A stretch of 64,000 nucleotides of DNA from Maricaulis sp034659015 (GTDB lineage Bacteria > Pseudomonadota > Alphaproteobacteria > Caulobacterales > Maricaulaceae). Below, piece by piece: positions 50,658-58,971 of the stretch. Positions within the stretch are counted from its first letter, which is position 1, and each line of letters starts with the position of its first letter. The notes beneath the pieces were generated by a model. That model ran no database searches. It was given only the letters and a program-made list of their open reading frames with translations, and was not told the origin of the DNA. The DNA is taken from NCBI GenBank assembly GCA_034659015.1, contig JAYEGL010000002.1, positions 372,001 to 436,000 on the forward strand, read 5' to 3'. Position numbers and translations under genes: made by a program.

Positions 50658-52742
50658 TCAGTTCGGCACCGCGATGCTGGGCATCTGGGTGAAGGGCTCG
50701 ATTCCGAACTCGGGATAGATCTGCGTGGGGTAGTAGAAAGTCCCGTCGGCGGCGACCAGCGAGATCGTCTTGATCTCGGCCAGGTCGGCCGTGGGGTCGC
50801 CCGGCACCAGGAAGAAGTCCGCCCGCTTGCCCGGCTCGATCGAGCCGAGTTCGTCGGCGGCACCGAGATAATCGGCCATGCCGTAGCTCGCCCAGGCCAG
50901 GATCTCCGCCGGGCTCATGCCCGTCCCCTCATAGAGCTCCAGCTCGCGGTGATAGACGAAGGCGCCGCCCATATCCGTACCCGGAACCATGAAGATGCCG
51001 CGCTCGTGCATCATGCGGATCGTCTCCTGGATCTGGTCGAAGGCGCCGCGATAGTTGGCATCGTCCTCCGGCGTGGCGATATCGGCCCAGGCGCTGCGGG
51101 CGCTGCGCTGATAGCTCACCGGCATGTGGTCGATATAGTCCACCGTGCCCGGCGAAACCTCGCCATTGCGCGAGAGCAGCAGGGCTTCGTGGATGGCCAG
51201 GGTCGGATCGATCGCCACACCGCGCTCGGCCATGGCGTCCAGGGTGGACTGCACGGCCTCGCTCTGAAGGTCCAGCGCCGGCAGGCGGCGCAGGGCGGTC
51301 AGACGCAGCAGGGTGCGCGTGTCCTCGCCCTCTTCGAGCACCCAGCCCAGCATAACCTGGTTGATATGGGTCATCTCGTCATACCCTGCCGCGATCATCG
51401 TGTCGGCATTGGTGAAGGCGGGCACGTGTCCGGCCACGCGCAGCCCGTTGGCATGCGCAGCCTCGATGACGGCCGGGATCCAGTCCGGGTTCATCGAATT
51501 GTAGATCTTCACCTGGATGAAATCGCCGCTCTCGGCATAGGTCTCCACGGCGGCAACGGCCTCTTCCTCGCTTTCCACGATGATGCCGTTATTGGAGTTG
51601 TACTCGCTGCGGCCCTCGATGAAACCGGAGCGGAAGACGCGCGGACCGGCGATCTCGCCGCTTTCGATGCGCTCGATCAGCGCATCAAGGACCTCATTGT
51701 CATTGCCCATGTCGCGAATGGTCGTGACGCCGGAGGCGATGTTCAGGATGGCATCGTCCTCGCCGACATGGCCGTGCATCTCGAACATCCCCGGCACCAG
51801 CGTGCCGCCATTGCCCTCGATGATCACTTCGCCCTCCACCGGTTCCGCATCGAGCGGTTCGATGGCTGCGATCGTGTCGTCGACGACCACGACCGAGACC
51901 GGATCTCCCAGCGTGGCGGTCTGCGAGTCGAAGACGCGCACATTGCGGATGCGCACCGGCGCGCCGTAGTCGTGGGCGTATTCGGCCTGCATGTTCTCAT
52001 AGCGCTGGGCGCCGTATTCGGCGGCCCGCTCGCGCAGGCGTTCGTCCTCGCCCTCGAAGCCTTCGGCCAGAACCGCGAAGCGCGGACTGATCACGCCGAA
52101 GAAGGCGCGGCCGTCCATCAGGAAATAGGTCGGATCCAGCGAGGTGCCGGAAAGCGCGTAGCTGGTGACTTCGCGCGTCTCGTCGCCATCGGAGACCTCC
52201 AGCGTCTCCACCTCGCTCAGCCGCAGCGTGCCGCCGGGAATGGCCGGCAGGGACATGTCCTCGCTGTCCATCAGCGCCCGCGCGGCGATGGCCAGCCAGT
52301 AGGGGCTGGCATTCTGCGGCACGTAAAAGGCGGGTTCCGCCGGGATGGCCTGGTCGGAGCCGGTGGTGTCGGTCCAGCGGGCCTCGCTGTCGGCGTATTC
52401 GAAGCTCTCGTCGACCGGATTGCCGAAGGTCGTCGCGCCCTCGATCGTCCAGTCCAGCGGCATGCCGGCCCCGTCCAGGGTGACGCTTTCCGCCAGCGTC
52501 GGTCCGCGGCCGTTATTGCGGTATTCGAAATCGATGGCATAGCTGTCGCCGGCCGGTTCGACCTGCATCGCGCCGATCTCGGTGCCGCCCACCAGAACGG
52601 TGAAGGTGCGGGCCTCGTCGGACACGCCGCGATTCGAGGCTGCGGCCTCCTCGCCGGCAGTGTCGGTCGCGGGCTGTTCGCTGCAGGCCAGCAACAGGGC
52701 GGCAAGGCCGGCGGCAAGGGCCGGCTGGATCGGCAAACGCAT
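50658..52742 (-). CDS. Amidohydrolase-family lipoprotein
   Basis: 694 residues from the ATG at 52740-52742, supported by GGAGGGG upstream. The signal with lipobox LLAC puts the lipidated Cys at about residue 20. An N-terminal beta domain of about 320 residues precedes the amidohydrolase domain: GTLVPGMFEMHGHVGEDD has the HxH metal pair, HVPAFTNADTMIAAGYDEMTHINQ later His ligands, and VPGTDMGGAF the catalytic Asp. The C-terminal SIEPGKRADFFLVPGDPTADLAEI is typical. It is a membrane-anchored periplasmic hydrolase of unknown substrate. Confidence 0.9.
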   Translation of the reverse strand: MRLPIQPALAAGLAALLLACSEQPATDTAGEEAAASNRGVSDEARTFTVLVGGTEIGAMQVEPAGDSYAIDFEYRNNGRGPTLAESVTLDGAGMPLDWTIEGATTFGNPVDESFEYADSEARWTDTTGSDQAIPAEPAFYVPQNASPYWLAIAARALMDSEDMSLPAIPGGTLRLSEVETLEVSDGDETREVTSYALSGTSLDPTYFLMDGRAFFGVISPRFAVLAEGFEGEDERLRERAAEYGAQRYENMQAEYAHDYGAPVRIRNVRVFDSQTATLGDPVSVVVVDDTIAAIEPLDAEPVEGEVIIEGNGGTLVPGMFEMHGHVGEDDAILNIASGVTTIRDMGNDNEVLDALIERIESGEIAGPRVFRSGFIEGRSEYNSNNGIIVESEEEAVAAVETYAESGDFIQVKIYNSMNPDWIPAVIEAAHANGLRVAGHVPAFTNADTMIAAGYDEMTHINQVMLGWVLEEGEDTRTLLRLTALRRLPALDLQSEAVQSTLDAMAERGVAIDPTLAIHEALLLSRNGEVSPGTVDYIDHMPVSYQRSARSAWADIATPEDDANYRGAFDQIQETIRMMHERGIFMVPGTDMGGAFVYHRELELYEGTGMSPAEILAWASYGMADYLGAADELGSIEPGKRADFFLVPGDPTADLAEIKTISLVAADGTFYYPTQIYPEFGIEPFTQMPSIAVPN

Positions 52743-52816
52743 GGAAATCCCCTCCGATAGGTCTGTTCGACTCAATCGGTAGCACTCCGGCGCGGCCAAG
52801 TCTCCTTACGGGCCCG

Positions 52817-53878
52817 TCAGTCGGCCGGAGCCGGGGCGTCGAACACCGTGATTCCGTCACGGTCGAGACCGGCGGTCCACAGCTCGCCATTCCAGACCAG
52901 GACGGTCGTGATGCCTTCGGGGTTGTTCCCATCCTCCGGCGCGCGCAGGCCGTGAACCGGCTGGCCGTCCGTGTCGACCGCGATCGCCATGGCCGGGCGC
53001 GGCGGCAGGTCCGGCAGACCGGCAAGCTGGATCCAGCGCCAGGCGAGGCGCTTCACGAAGGGCCGGGAATGCAGCGCCTCCAGATCGGTGGCGCGCAGCG
53101 AGGGCAGGGCCGACCAGATCAGGCCGGTCGTCGCGTCGAATTCCAGATTGTCCGGATAACCCGGCAGCCCCTCGATCAGCACCGTCATCTCGCCGCTGTC
53201 GGGGTCGAGCTGCCAGATGCGTCCGGCCCAGGTCTCGTTGACATAGACGAGGCCGGTTTGCGGGTCGTGGTCGACGCCATTGATGAAGCCGAGCCCGCCG
53301 GCGATCTCGTCATAGGCGCCCGAACCGGTCACCATCAGGATACGGCCGGTCTGTTCGCCCTCGAAAAACGACGTCATGTGATCGCCATAGCCATGGCGCA
53401 GCGAGGCGTCGGTCAGCACGATGCGGCCGTCCTCCAGCACGGTGAGATCGTCGGGAAAGACCAGCGGGCCGTCCGGCGAGGCTTCCAGCCAGGTGTCCCA
53501 GCCGCCTTCGGTCCGGCGCAACAGGCCCAGCCGGGCATCGGCGACGAAGAGCGTGCCGTCCGGCGCAAAGGCAAGGCCCAGGGGGCGCCCGCCGGTCTCC
53601 GCGACCATGCGCCAGTCGCCGCCGGGTGCGAGGGCCATGATGCGGCCGTCGGCCAGGCTGGCATAGAGGCGGCCGTCCGGACCCGGTTCCAGGTCCTCCG
53701 CGCCGTGAAGGTCGTCGCGGTCCTGGCGCAGCGGCGGGGTCTCCCGTTCGAACAGACCGTCCAGCCCCGGATCGGGCGGCGGCGGGTCGAAACGTTCGGC
53801 ATCGAGGCTTCCCGGTCCCCAGACGGCCAGTGCCAGAAGCACGGTCAGTACGGCGGCGATGGCGATCGCAACACGCAT
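52817..53878 (-). CDS. SMP-30/strictosidine synthase-like beta-propeller protein
   Basis: 353 residues with an N-terminal hydrophobic anchor or signal (MRVAIAIAAVLTVLLALAVWG). Propeller blades: GAEDLEPGPDGRLYASLADGRI, GRPLGLAFAPDGTLFVADARLGLL, FPDDLTVLEDGRIVLTDAS, GGLGFINGVDHDPQTGLVYVNETWAGRI and LPGYPDNLEFDATTGLIWSALPSL. These match the APMAP/strictosidine synthase-like group; the true alkaloid enzyme activity is not expected. Probably a periplasmic esterase or lactonase. It lies 74 bp upstream of the amidohydrolase lipoprotein, same strand. Confidence 0.87.
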   Translation of the reverse strand: MRVAIAIAAVLTVLLALAVWGPGSLDAERFDPPPPDPGLDGLFERETPPLRQDRDDLHGAEDLEPGPDGRLYASLADGRIMALAPGGDWRMVAETGGRPLGLAFAPDGTLFVADARLGLLRRTEGGWDTWLEASPDGPLVFPDDLTVLEDGRIVLTDASLRHGYGDHMTSFFEGEQTGRILMVTGSGAYDEIAGGLGFINGVDHDPQTGLVYVNETWAGRIWQLDPDSGEMTVLIEGLPGYPDNLEFDATTGLIWSALPSLRATDLEALHSRPFVKRLAWRWIQLAGLPDLPPRPAMAIAVDTDGQPVHGLRAPEDGNNPEGITTVLVWNGELWTAGLDRDGITVFDAPAPAD

Positions 53879-53944
53879 GGCTGATCCTCCCCATAATCTG
53901 GGTGCGACACTAGCCGCCCTTGGCCGATGCCGGAAGCGCGATCG

Positions 53945-55072
53945 CTATTTCAGCGGCGGCGTCCGGTAGAGGCGCACTTTCAGCCCGCCGTGATCGACCG
54001 GACGGCCCGGCTTGCCGAAGGGCAGGCGGGTGGCGCGGGCCAGTGCCGCGTCCGTGGTGACCAGGCCGACCCGCCATCCGGAAAAGCGGCTGCGCAGCAC
54101 CTGGCCCAGCGTGCCGTGCAGGGTGACGAGCGCTGCCTTCTTGCCGATCCGGCCGCCATAGGGCGGATTGACGATCACCAGGCCGGGCGGGCCTTCGGGG
54201 CGCTGAAGATCGGCGACGGCGGCGTGCCGGAACACGGTCAGCCCGGCGACACCGGCCCGCTCGGCGTTGGCGGTGCTCATCCCGATCGCGCCGGCATCCC
54301 GGTCGGACCCGTAAAAGCGGATGTCCGGCGGCACGTCCCGATGTGCCGCCAGTGCTTCGTCGCGCAGAACCTGCCAGGCCGCCGCGTCGAATGTGGCGAG
54401 CTGTTCGAAGGCGAAGCTGCGGGCCCGTCCGGCGGGCAGGCCCGCCGCGATTTCCGCCGCCTCGATGGGGAATGTCCCCGAGCCGCACATCGGGTCGAGA
54501 ACCGGTTCGCGGCCCTCATACCCGCATTCGCGCAGGAAGAGCGATGCGAGCGTCTCGCGCATGGGCGCCTTGGCGACCGCTTCCTTGTAGCCGCGCCGGT
54601 GCAGCAGCGCGCCGGACGTGTCGACACTCAGCGTGCACACATTGTCCTCGATCCGCGCGCGCACGCAGACCTCCGCATCCGCGCTGACCACGGCCCCGAA
54701 GCTCTCGCGCAGGGCGGTCTCCACGCGCTGCGCGGCCGCCCGGTCGTGATAGATCTTCGATCTGCGGCAGCTCGCCTCGACCCGCACCGGCACGTCGCGC
54801 CGCAGCACCTCGTCCCAGGGAAATTTCCGCGCCCGCTTGTCCAGCTGGGACAGATGGACGACCCGGAACGCGCCGATCCGCGCCAGCACGCGGCTGGCAC
54901 CGCGCAGCTGAAGATTGGCGCGCCACACGTCCGGCCATCCGCCTGTGACGGTCACGCCGCCGGGGCCCGGTGCCGCGTCCGAAAAGCCCAGCGCTGCGGC
55001 TTCCGCGCAAAGCGCCCCTTCCAGGCCGGGCGCGGCAGTCAGGAATATCTCGAACGGGGCGGACGGCATCAT
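53945..55072 (-). CDS. THUMP-domain class I SAM-dependent RNA methyltransferase (RlmL N-half-like)
   Basis: 375 residues. The ferredoxin-like/THUMP N-terminus (FEIFLTAAPGLEGALCAEAAALGF ... VCTLSVDTSGALLHRRGYK) leads into the methyltransferase: VLDPMCGSGTFPIEAAEIAAG near residue 190 binds AdoMet and VIVNPPYGGRIGKK near residue 295 is the NPPY motif for base N-methylation. Homologues methylate G in 23S rRNA or tRNA. It is short compared with E. coli RlmKL, lacking the second methyltransferase half. Confidence 0.92.
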   Translation of the reverse strand: MMPSAPFEIFLTAAPGLEGALCAEAAALGFSDAAPGPGGVTVTGGWPDVWRANLQLRGASRVLARIGAFRVVHLSQLDKRARKFPWDEVLRRDVPVRVEASCRRSKIYHDRAAAQRVETALRESFGAVVSADAEVCVRARIEDNVCTLSVDTSGALLHRRGYKEAVAKAPMRETLASLFLRECGYEGREPVLDPMCGSGTFPIEAAEIAAGLPAGRARSFAFEQLATFDAAAWQVLRDEALAAHRDVPPDIRFYGSDRDAGAIGMSTANAERAGVAGLTVFRHAAVADLQRPEGPPGLVIVNPPYGGRIGKKAALVTLHGTLGQVLRSRFSGWRVGLVTTDAALARATRLPFGKPGRPVDHGGLKVRLYRTPPLK

Positions 55073-55315
55073 GCGCCTCCTTTAGCGGGGTTCGCCCGGG
55101 AGGGCGATATGCGATTGACGGCACGGCAGCGGCGCGGCCTCCTGCCAGCGTGTATGTCGGAATGCGGGCGCAAGCCCCTGTTTATGGTGCCTTTCGGTTG
55201 CGCCGGCTCCGGTCAGCTGATTGTCTGGTGCCCGTCCGCCCGATGCCGCCGGGAACCGGGTGGATATCTCTGTGGGTGTCCGCTATGCGGGCATGACGAT
55301 CGTGACGGAGCGGGC

Positions 55316-56578
55316 ATGACGCAGGACATCGCCGAAAGGGTGCAACCGGGTGGGCAGAGCGCGTTGCGCAGCGAGGCCGCGTCCGACGATACGCGCGAGG
55401 CCGATACGCCGGCCGCGCGCTTTGCCCGCGTCCGCAGCCGGACCGCGCGCCTCGCCGAACCGCTCAGCGACGCGGATGCGACGGCCCAGTCCATGCCCGA
55501 TGCCAGTCCGGCGAAATGGCATCTGGCGCATACCAGCTGGTTCTTCGAGGAATTCGTCATTGCCCCGGAAATGGGCGAGGATGCGCGCTTCGACCCGGAC
55601 TACGCCTATCTGTTCAATTCCTACTACGACGCCGTCGGCGACCGTCACGACCGGCCGCGCCGGGGCCTGCTGACCCGTCCCACGCTGGACGCGGTCTTTG
55701 CCTACCGCGCGCATGTCGACCGCCACATGACGGACCTTCTGGAGGCGGGGCATCCGCGGGCGCTGACCCTGCTCGATCTCGGGCTGGCACATGAGGAGCA
55801 GCACCAGGAGCTCTTCCTGACCGACATCCTCCATCTGTTTGCCCAGAACCCTCTGAAACCGGCCTATCGCGAGACGGCGCCCGCCGCGGGTGCGTCGGTA
55901 CGCCAGCCTCTGGAATGGGCACGTTTCGACGGCGGTCTCGTGACGATCGGCGCGGACGGCGAGGGGTTCCATTATGATTGCGAGGCGCCGCGCCACGAGG
56001 TCCGGCTCTATCCCTTCGAGCTGGCCAGCCGTCCCGTGACCGCACGCGAATGGCTCGAATTCATGGCCGATGGCGGCTATGCGCGTCCGGAATTCTGGAT
56101 GTCGGACGGGTTTGCGGCCTGCCAGGCCGAAGGCTGGCAGGCGCCGCTGCACTGGGAAAAGCATGATGCAGGCTGGCACGCGATGACGCTGCACGGGCTT
56201 CAGCCCGTCGTGCCGGACGCACCGGTCTGCCATGTCTCGCATTACGAGGCCGATGCCTTTGCCCGCTGGGCCGGGGCGCGTCTGCCGACCGAGCAGGAAT
56301 GGGAGCATGCCGCGCGCACGGCACCGCAGGCCCTGGACGGGCTCTATGCCGATGTCTGGGAATGGACGTCCAGCGCCTTTGCCGCCTATCCCGGTTACCG
56401 GCCGCCGGACGGCGCGATCGGCGAATACAATGGCAAGTTCATGAGCGGCCAGCTGGTGCTGCGCGGGGCATCCTGCGCCACCGCAGACGGGCATTCCCGG
56501 CCGAGCTATCGCAACTTCTTCCATCCCGACAAGCGCTGGCAGTTTTCCGGCCTGCGCCTGGCGCGGGATTGTCACTGA
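55316..56578 (+). CDS. egtB: Ergothioneine biosynthesis sulfoxide synthase EgtB
   Basis: 420 residues from the ATG at 55316 (GGAG upstream). The N-terminal DinB-like iron site has KWHLAHTSWFFEEF (His72) and LAHEEQHQELFLTD (His159 and His163). The C-terminal formylglycine-synthase-like domain has RPVTAREWLEFMADGGY, RLPTEQEWEHAAR, DVWEWTSSAF and LRGASCATADGHSRPSYRNFFHPDKRWQFSGLRLA. It oxidatively joins a thiol to trimethylhistidine. With egtD 67 bp downstream it forms the minimal pair; no egtA or egtE is seen here. Confidence 0.94.
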   Translation: MTQDIAERVQPGGQSALRSEAASDDTREADTPAARFARVRSRTARLAEPLSDADATAQSMPDASPAKWHLAHTSWFFEEFVIAPEMGEDARFDPDYAYLFNSYYDAVGDRHDRPRRGLLTRPTLDAVFAYRAHVDRHMTDLLEAGHPRALTLLDLGLAHEEQHQELFLTDILHLFAQNPLKPAYRETAPAAGASVRQPLEWARFDGGLVTIGADGEGFHYDCEAPRHEVRLYPFELASRPVTAREWLEFMADGGYARPEFWMSDGFAACQAEGWQAPLHWEKHDAGWHAMTLHGLQPVVPDAPVCHVSHYEADAFARWAGARLPTEQEWEHAARTAPQALDGLYADVWEWTSSAFAAYPGYRPPDGAIGEYNGKFMSGQLVLRGASCATADGHSRPSYRNFFHPDKRWQFSGLRLARDCH

Positions 56579-56645
56579 GCCCGGACGACCTATCTGACAG
56601 GCCGCACCGGCGTCCCTCCATCCTTCCCATCCCAGCGGAGACCGC

Positions 56646-57557
56646 ATGCTCGACGATGTCCTGGAAGGCCTGTCCGGCCACCCGAAAACCCTGCCTTCGC
56701 GCCTGCTCTACGATGCGCGCGGTTCGGATCTGTTCGAGGACATCACGGTGCTGCCGGAATACTATCCCACGCGCACCGAGCGGGCGATCCTGACCGAGGC
56801 CGCGCCGGCGCTGGCCGAGGCGATCGGGCCGGGCGCGGTGCTGGTGGAATACGGTGCCGGAGCGTCGGTGAAGACGCGCATCCTGCTCGATGCGATGCCG
56901 GACCTTGCGGGCTATGTACCGATCGACGTCTCCGACGACATGCTCACCAAGACAAAACCCGCCCTCGAGCGCGACTATCCCGGCCTGCCGGTGCATCCCG
57001 TCGTCGGCAATTTCCTGGTGCCGCCACCCGTGCCGGACATCAATCCCCGGGCCCGCCGGGTGGGGTTCTTTCCCGGCTCGACCATCGGCAACCTCGCCGA
57101 TGAGGAGATCGCGACCTTCCTGGCCGGTGCCGCCGAGGAACTCGGCGATGACGGATTGCTCATCCTCGGTGTCGATCTCAAGAAGAGCCCGGACATCCTC
57201 GTGCCCGCCTATGACGACGCCCAGGGCGTGACGGCCGCCTTCAATCTCAATCTTCTGGCCCGCCTCAACCGCGAGCTCGGCGCCGATTTCGACCCCGACC
57301 GCTTCCGCCACGAGGCGCGCTGGAACGAGGCCGAAAGCCGGATGGAAATGCATCTGGTCAGCCTGGCCGACCAGACCGTGACGATCGGCGAGCGCCGCTT
57401 CGAGTTTGCCGAGGGCGAGACGATCCACACGGAAAACTCCCGCAAGTTCGATCTGGATGCGCTGGATAGCCTGCTGGCCGCCAGCCCCTGGCGGCGGGCC
57501 CGGACCTTCCTTGACGGGAAGGGGCTTTTCTCGGTCCTTCTGCTCGAGCGCCGCTGA
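56646..57557 (+). CDS. egtD: L-histidine N-alpha-methyltransferase EgtD
   Basis: 303 residues. It makes hercynine (trimethylhistidine), the substrate of EgtB. SRLLYDARGSDLFEDITVLPEYYPTRTERAIL near the N-terminus is diagnostic. VLVEYGAGASVKTRILLDAM binds AdoMet, VGFFPGSTIGNL is the histidine-site loop, and FAEGETIHTENSRKFDLDALDSLLA the conserved C-terminal motif. The full length matches the family. Confidence 0.96.
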   Translation: MLDDVLEGLSGHPKTLPSRLLYDARGSDLFEDITVLPEYYPTRTERAILTEAAPALAEAIGPGAVLVEYGAGASVKTRILLDAMPDLAGYVPIDVSDDMLTKTKPALERDYPGLPVHPVVGNFLVPPPVPDINPRARRVGFFPGSTIGNLADEEIATFLAGAAEELGDDGLLILGVDLKKSPDILVPAYDDAQGVTAAFNLNLLARLNRELGADFDPDRFRHEARWNEAESRMEMHLVSLADQTVTIGERRFEFAEGETIHTENSRKFDLDALDSLLAASPWRRARTFLDGKGLFSVLLLERR

Positions 57558-57743
57558 GGTCACCACGATGCGGTCGCGGCGCCGGCCGGCAGGTGCGTCG
57601 ACGATGCCCTTTTCCGATGGTGCTGTGCAGCCGATAGGCGTGGCGCAAAGTGTTGACAAAACAACCGGTTATTGATGGGTTCCGGCTATCGTGCGGCGCT
57701 GGCTCCACGCTTTTCGGGGCAGGCCGCCGGAGAGGGGGGATGC

Positions 57744-58742
57744 ATGACCGATCGATACTTTGGCCGCTTGGCGGCTGCCCTGGGCGCCATTGTTCTGCTT
57801 GCGCCCATTGCCGCCGGACAGACGCTCACCGCGCAGTGCGAGGCTGCGGCCGTGAACCCGGATTGCGGCTGCGTCACCGGTCTGGTGGACGATACGCCGC
57901 CCGCTCTGCAGTCCGAAGCGCAAGCCTTTCTGTCCATGTTGCTGGGCGCCGGTTCCATGCCTTCTCCGGAGGCCATGGCCGCGCTTTCACCGGAAGTGGA
58001 CCGCTTGTCCGACGGCTATTCCCGGTGTCTGGCCGGCGCGCGGTCGGCCGCGCGGCGAGCCGCCGAAGCGGAATCGGCCGGTTTTGCCAACGCGGCCGCC
58101 TCCGCCCAAGAGCTTGAGCGTGCAATTCCGCCGGCGGAGCCGGCCCGGCGCGCCCGGGCCTTCGACGACGCCTCGCAGATGTGCGCGAATTCCTCGCTGC
58201 CGCTCGACTGCACCTGCCTCATCGGCCGTCTCGACGCGGCCGGGCCGCGGGCCGGCGCTCTGGAGCTCGACTACATGCTGTTGACGCTCTCCAGCGTGCT
58301 GCATGTCGACGGTCCGGTTGGTCCGGACGATCTTACCGCGCGGCAACAGCTCAGGGTCCAGGCCGTCGAGTCGCCTTATGCGGACGGTTTCCATGAGCCG
58401 GTTACGGCCTGCGCCATCCCCGATCCGCGAGGCCTGGCGGCGGCCGAGGCGGCTGCCGACGGCACGCTGCGCGATCGCGGACCGGCCGCCCGGATCCGGG
58501 CCCAGTGCCGCGCCTTCGGCAACAGCCCGCAACGCTGCGCCTGCGAGGTCGCGCTTATGGAACGCCAGATGGGCGGACCGGTTTTTGCCGTCTATGGCGC
58601 CGAGGGCGATATCGGCGCGATCGCTGCGGCGCTCGGTATCAGCGAGTCCGAAGCCCGGCAGCGCCGCGCCGCCGCCAATGCCGTACTCAACGATCGTGAG
58701 CTGTCGGATAGCCGCCGTCTGGCCTGCGTGGCGGTTGACTGA
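57744..58742 (+). CDS. Secreted protein with three tandem four-cysteine modules, unknown function
   Basis: 332 residues from the ATG at 57744 (GAGAGGGGGGA upstream). A signal peptide (LAAALGAIVLLAPIAAGQ) sends it to the periplasm. The mature part has three modules of about 100 residues, each opening with C-x(8 or 9)-C-x-C (CEAAAVNPDCGC, CANSSLPLDCTC, CRAFGNSPQRCAC) and closing with one more Cys (YSRCLAG, VTACAIP, RLACVAV). No known family is recognised. The pattern suggests a disulfide-bonded helical repeat or a metal/heme site. Confidence 0.75.
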   Translation: MTDRYFGRLAAALGAIVLLAPIAAGQTLTAQCEAAAVNPDCGCVTGLVDDTPPALQSEAQAFLSMLLGAGSMPSPEAMAALSPEVDRLSDGYSRCLAGARSAARRAAEAESAGFANAAASAQELERAIPPAEPARRARAFDDASQMCANSSLPLDCTCLIGRLDAAGPRAGALELDYMLLTLSSVLHVDGPVGPDDLTARQQLRVQAVESPYADGFHEPVTACAIPDPRGLAAAEAAADGTLRDRGPAARIRAQCRAFGNSPQRCACEVALMERQMGGPVFAVYGAEGDIGAIAAALGISESEARQRRAAANAVLNDRELSDSRRLACVAVD

Positions 58743-58971
58743 GCGCTGCCGTTGCGCACCGAACCCCGGAGCCTCTCAAGGCCGGCGCGGAGGCCGCTCC
58801 GGCTCGGCCTGCCGATGCTCCGGCCGGACGTCGGGCTCACAAGGACTGTCAGACCGAATATTTACCCGCCAGTAACCGAGACAAGGATTAAGCGTTTGGA
58901 AACCAATAAAATTTCCGACTGTTTATTAAAATCGCGCGAAATTGCTATCACCCCAGAAAGGGAGTTAGGCA

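Noticed and set aside
57653..57681. TTGACA promoter before the Cys-module gene
   Set aside because: A perfect -35 hexamer is present, but no acceptable -10 lies at 16-18 bp spacing, so it was not listed as a promoter.
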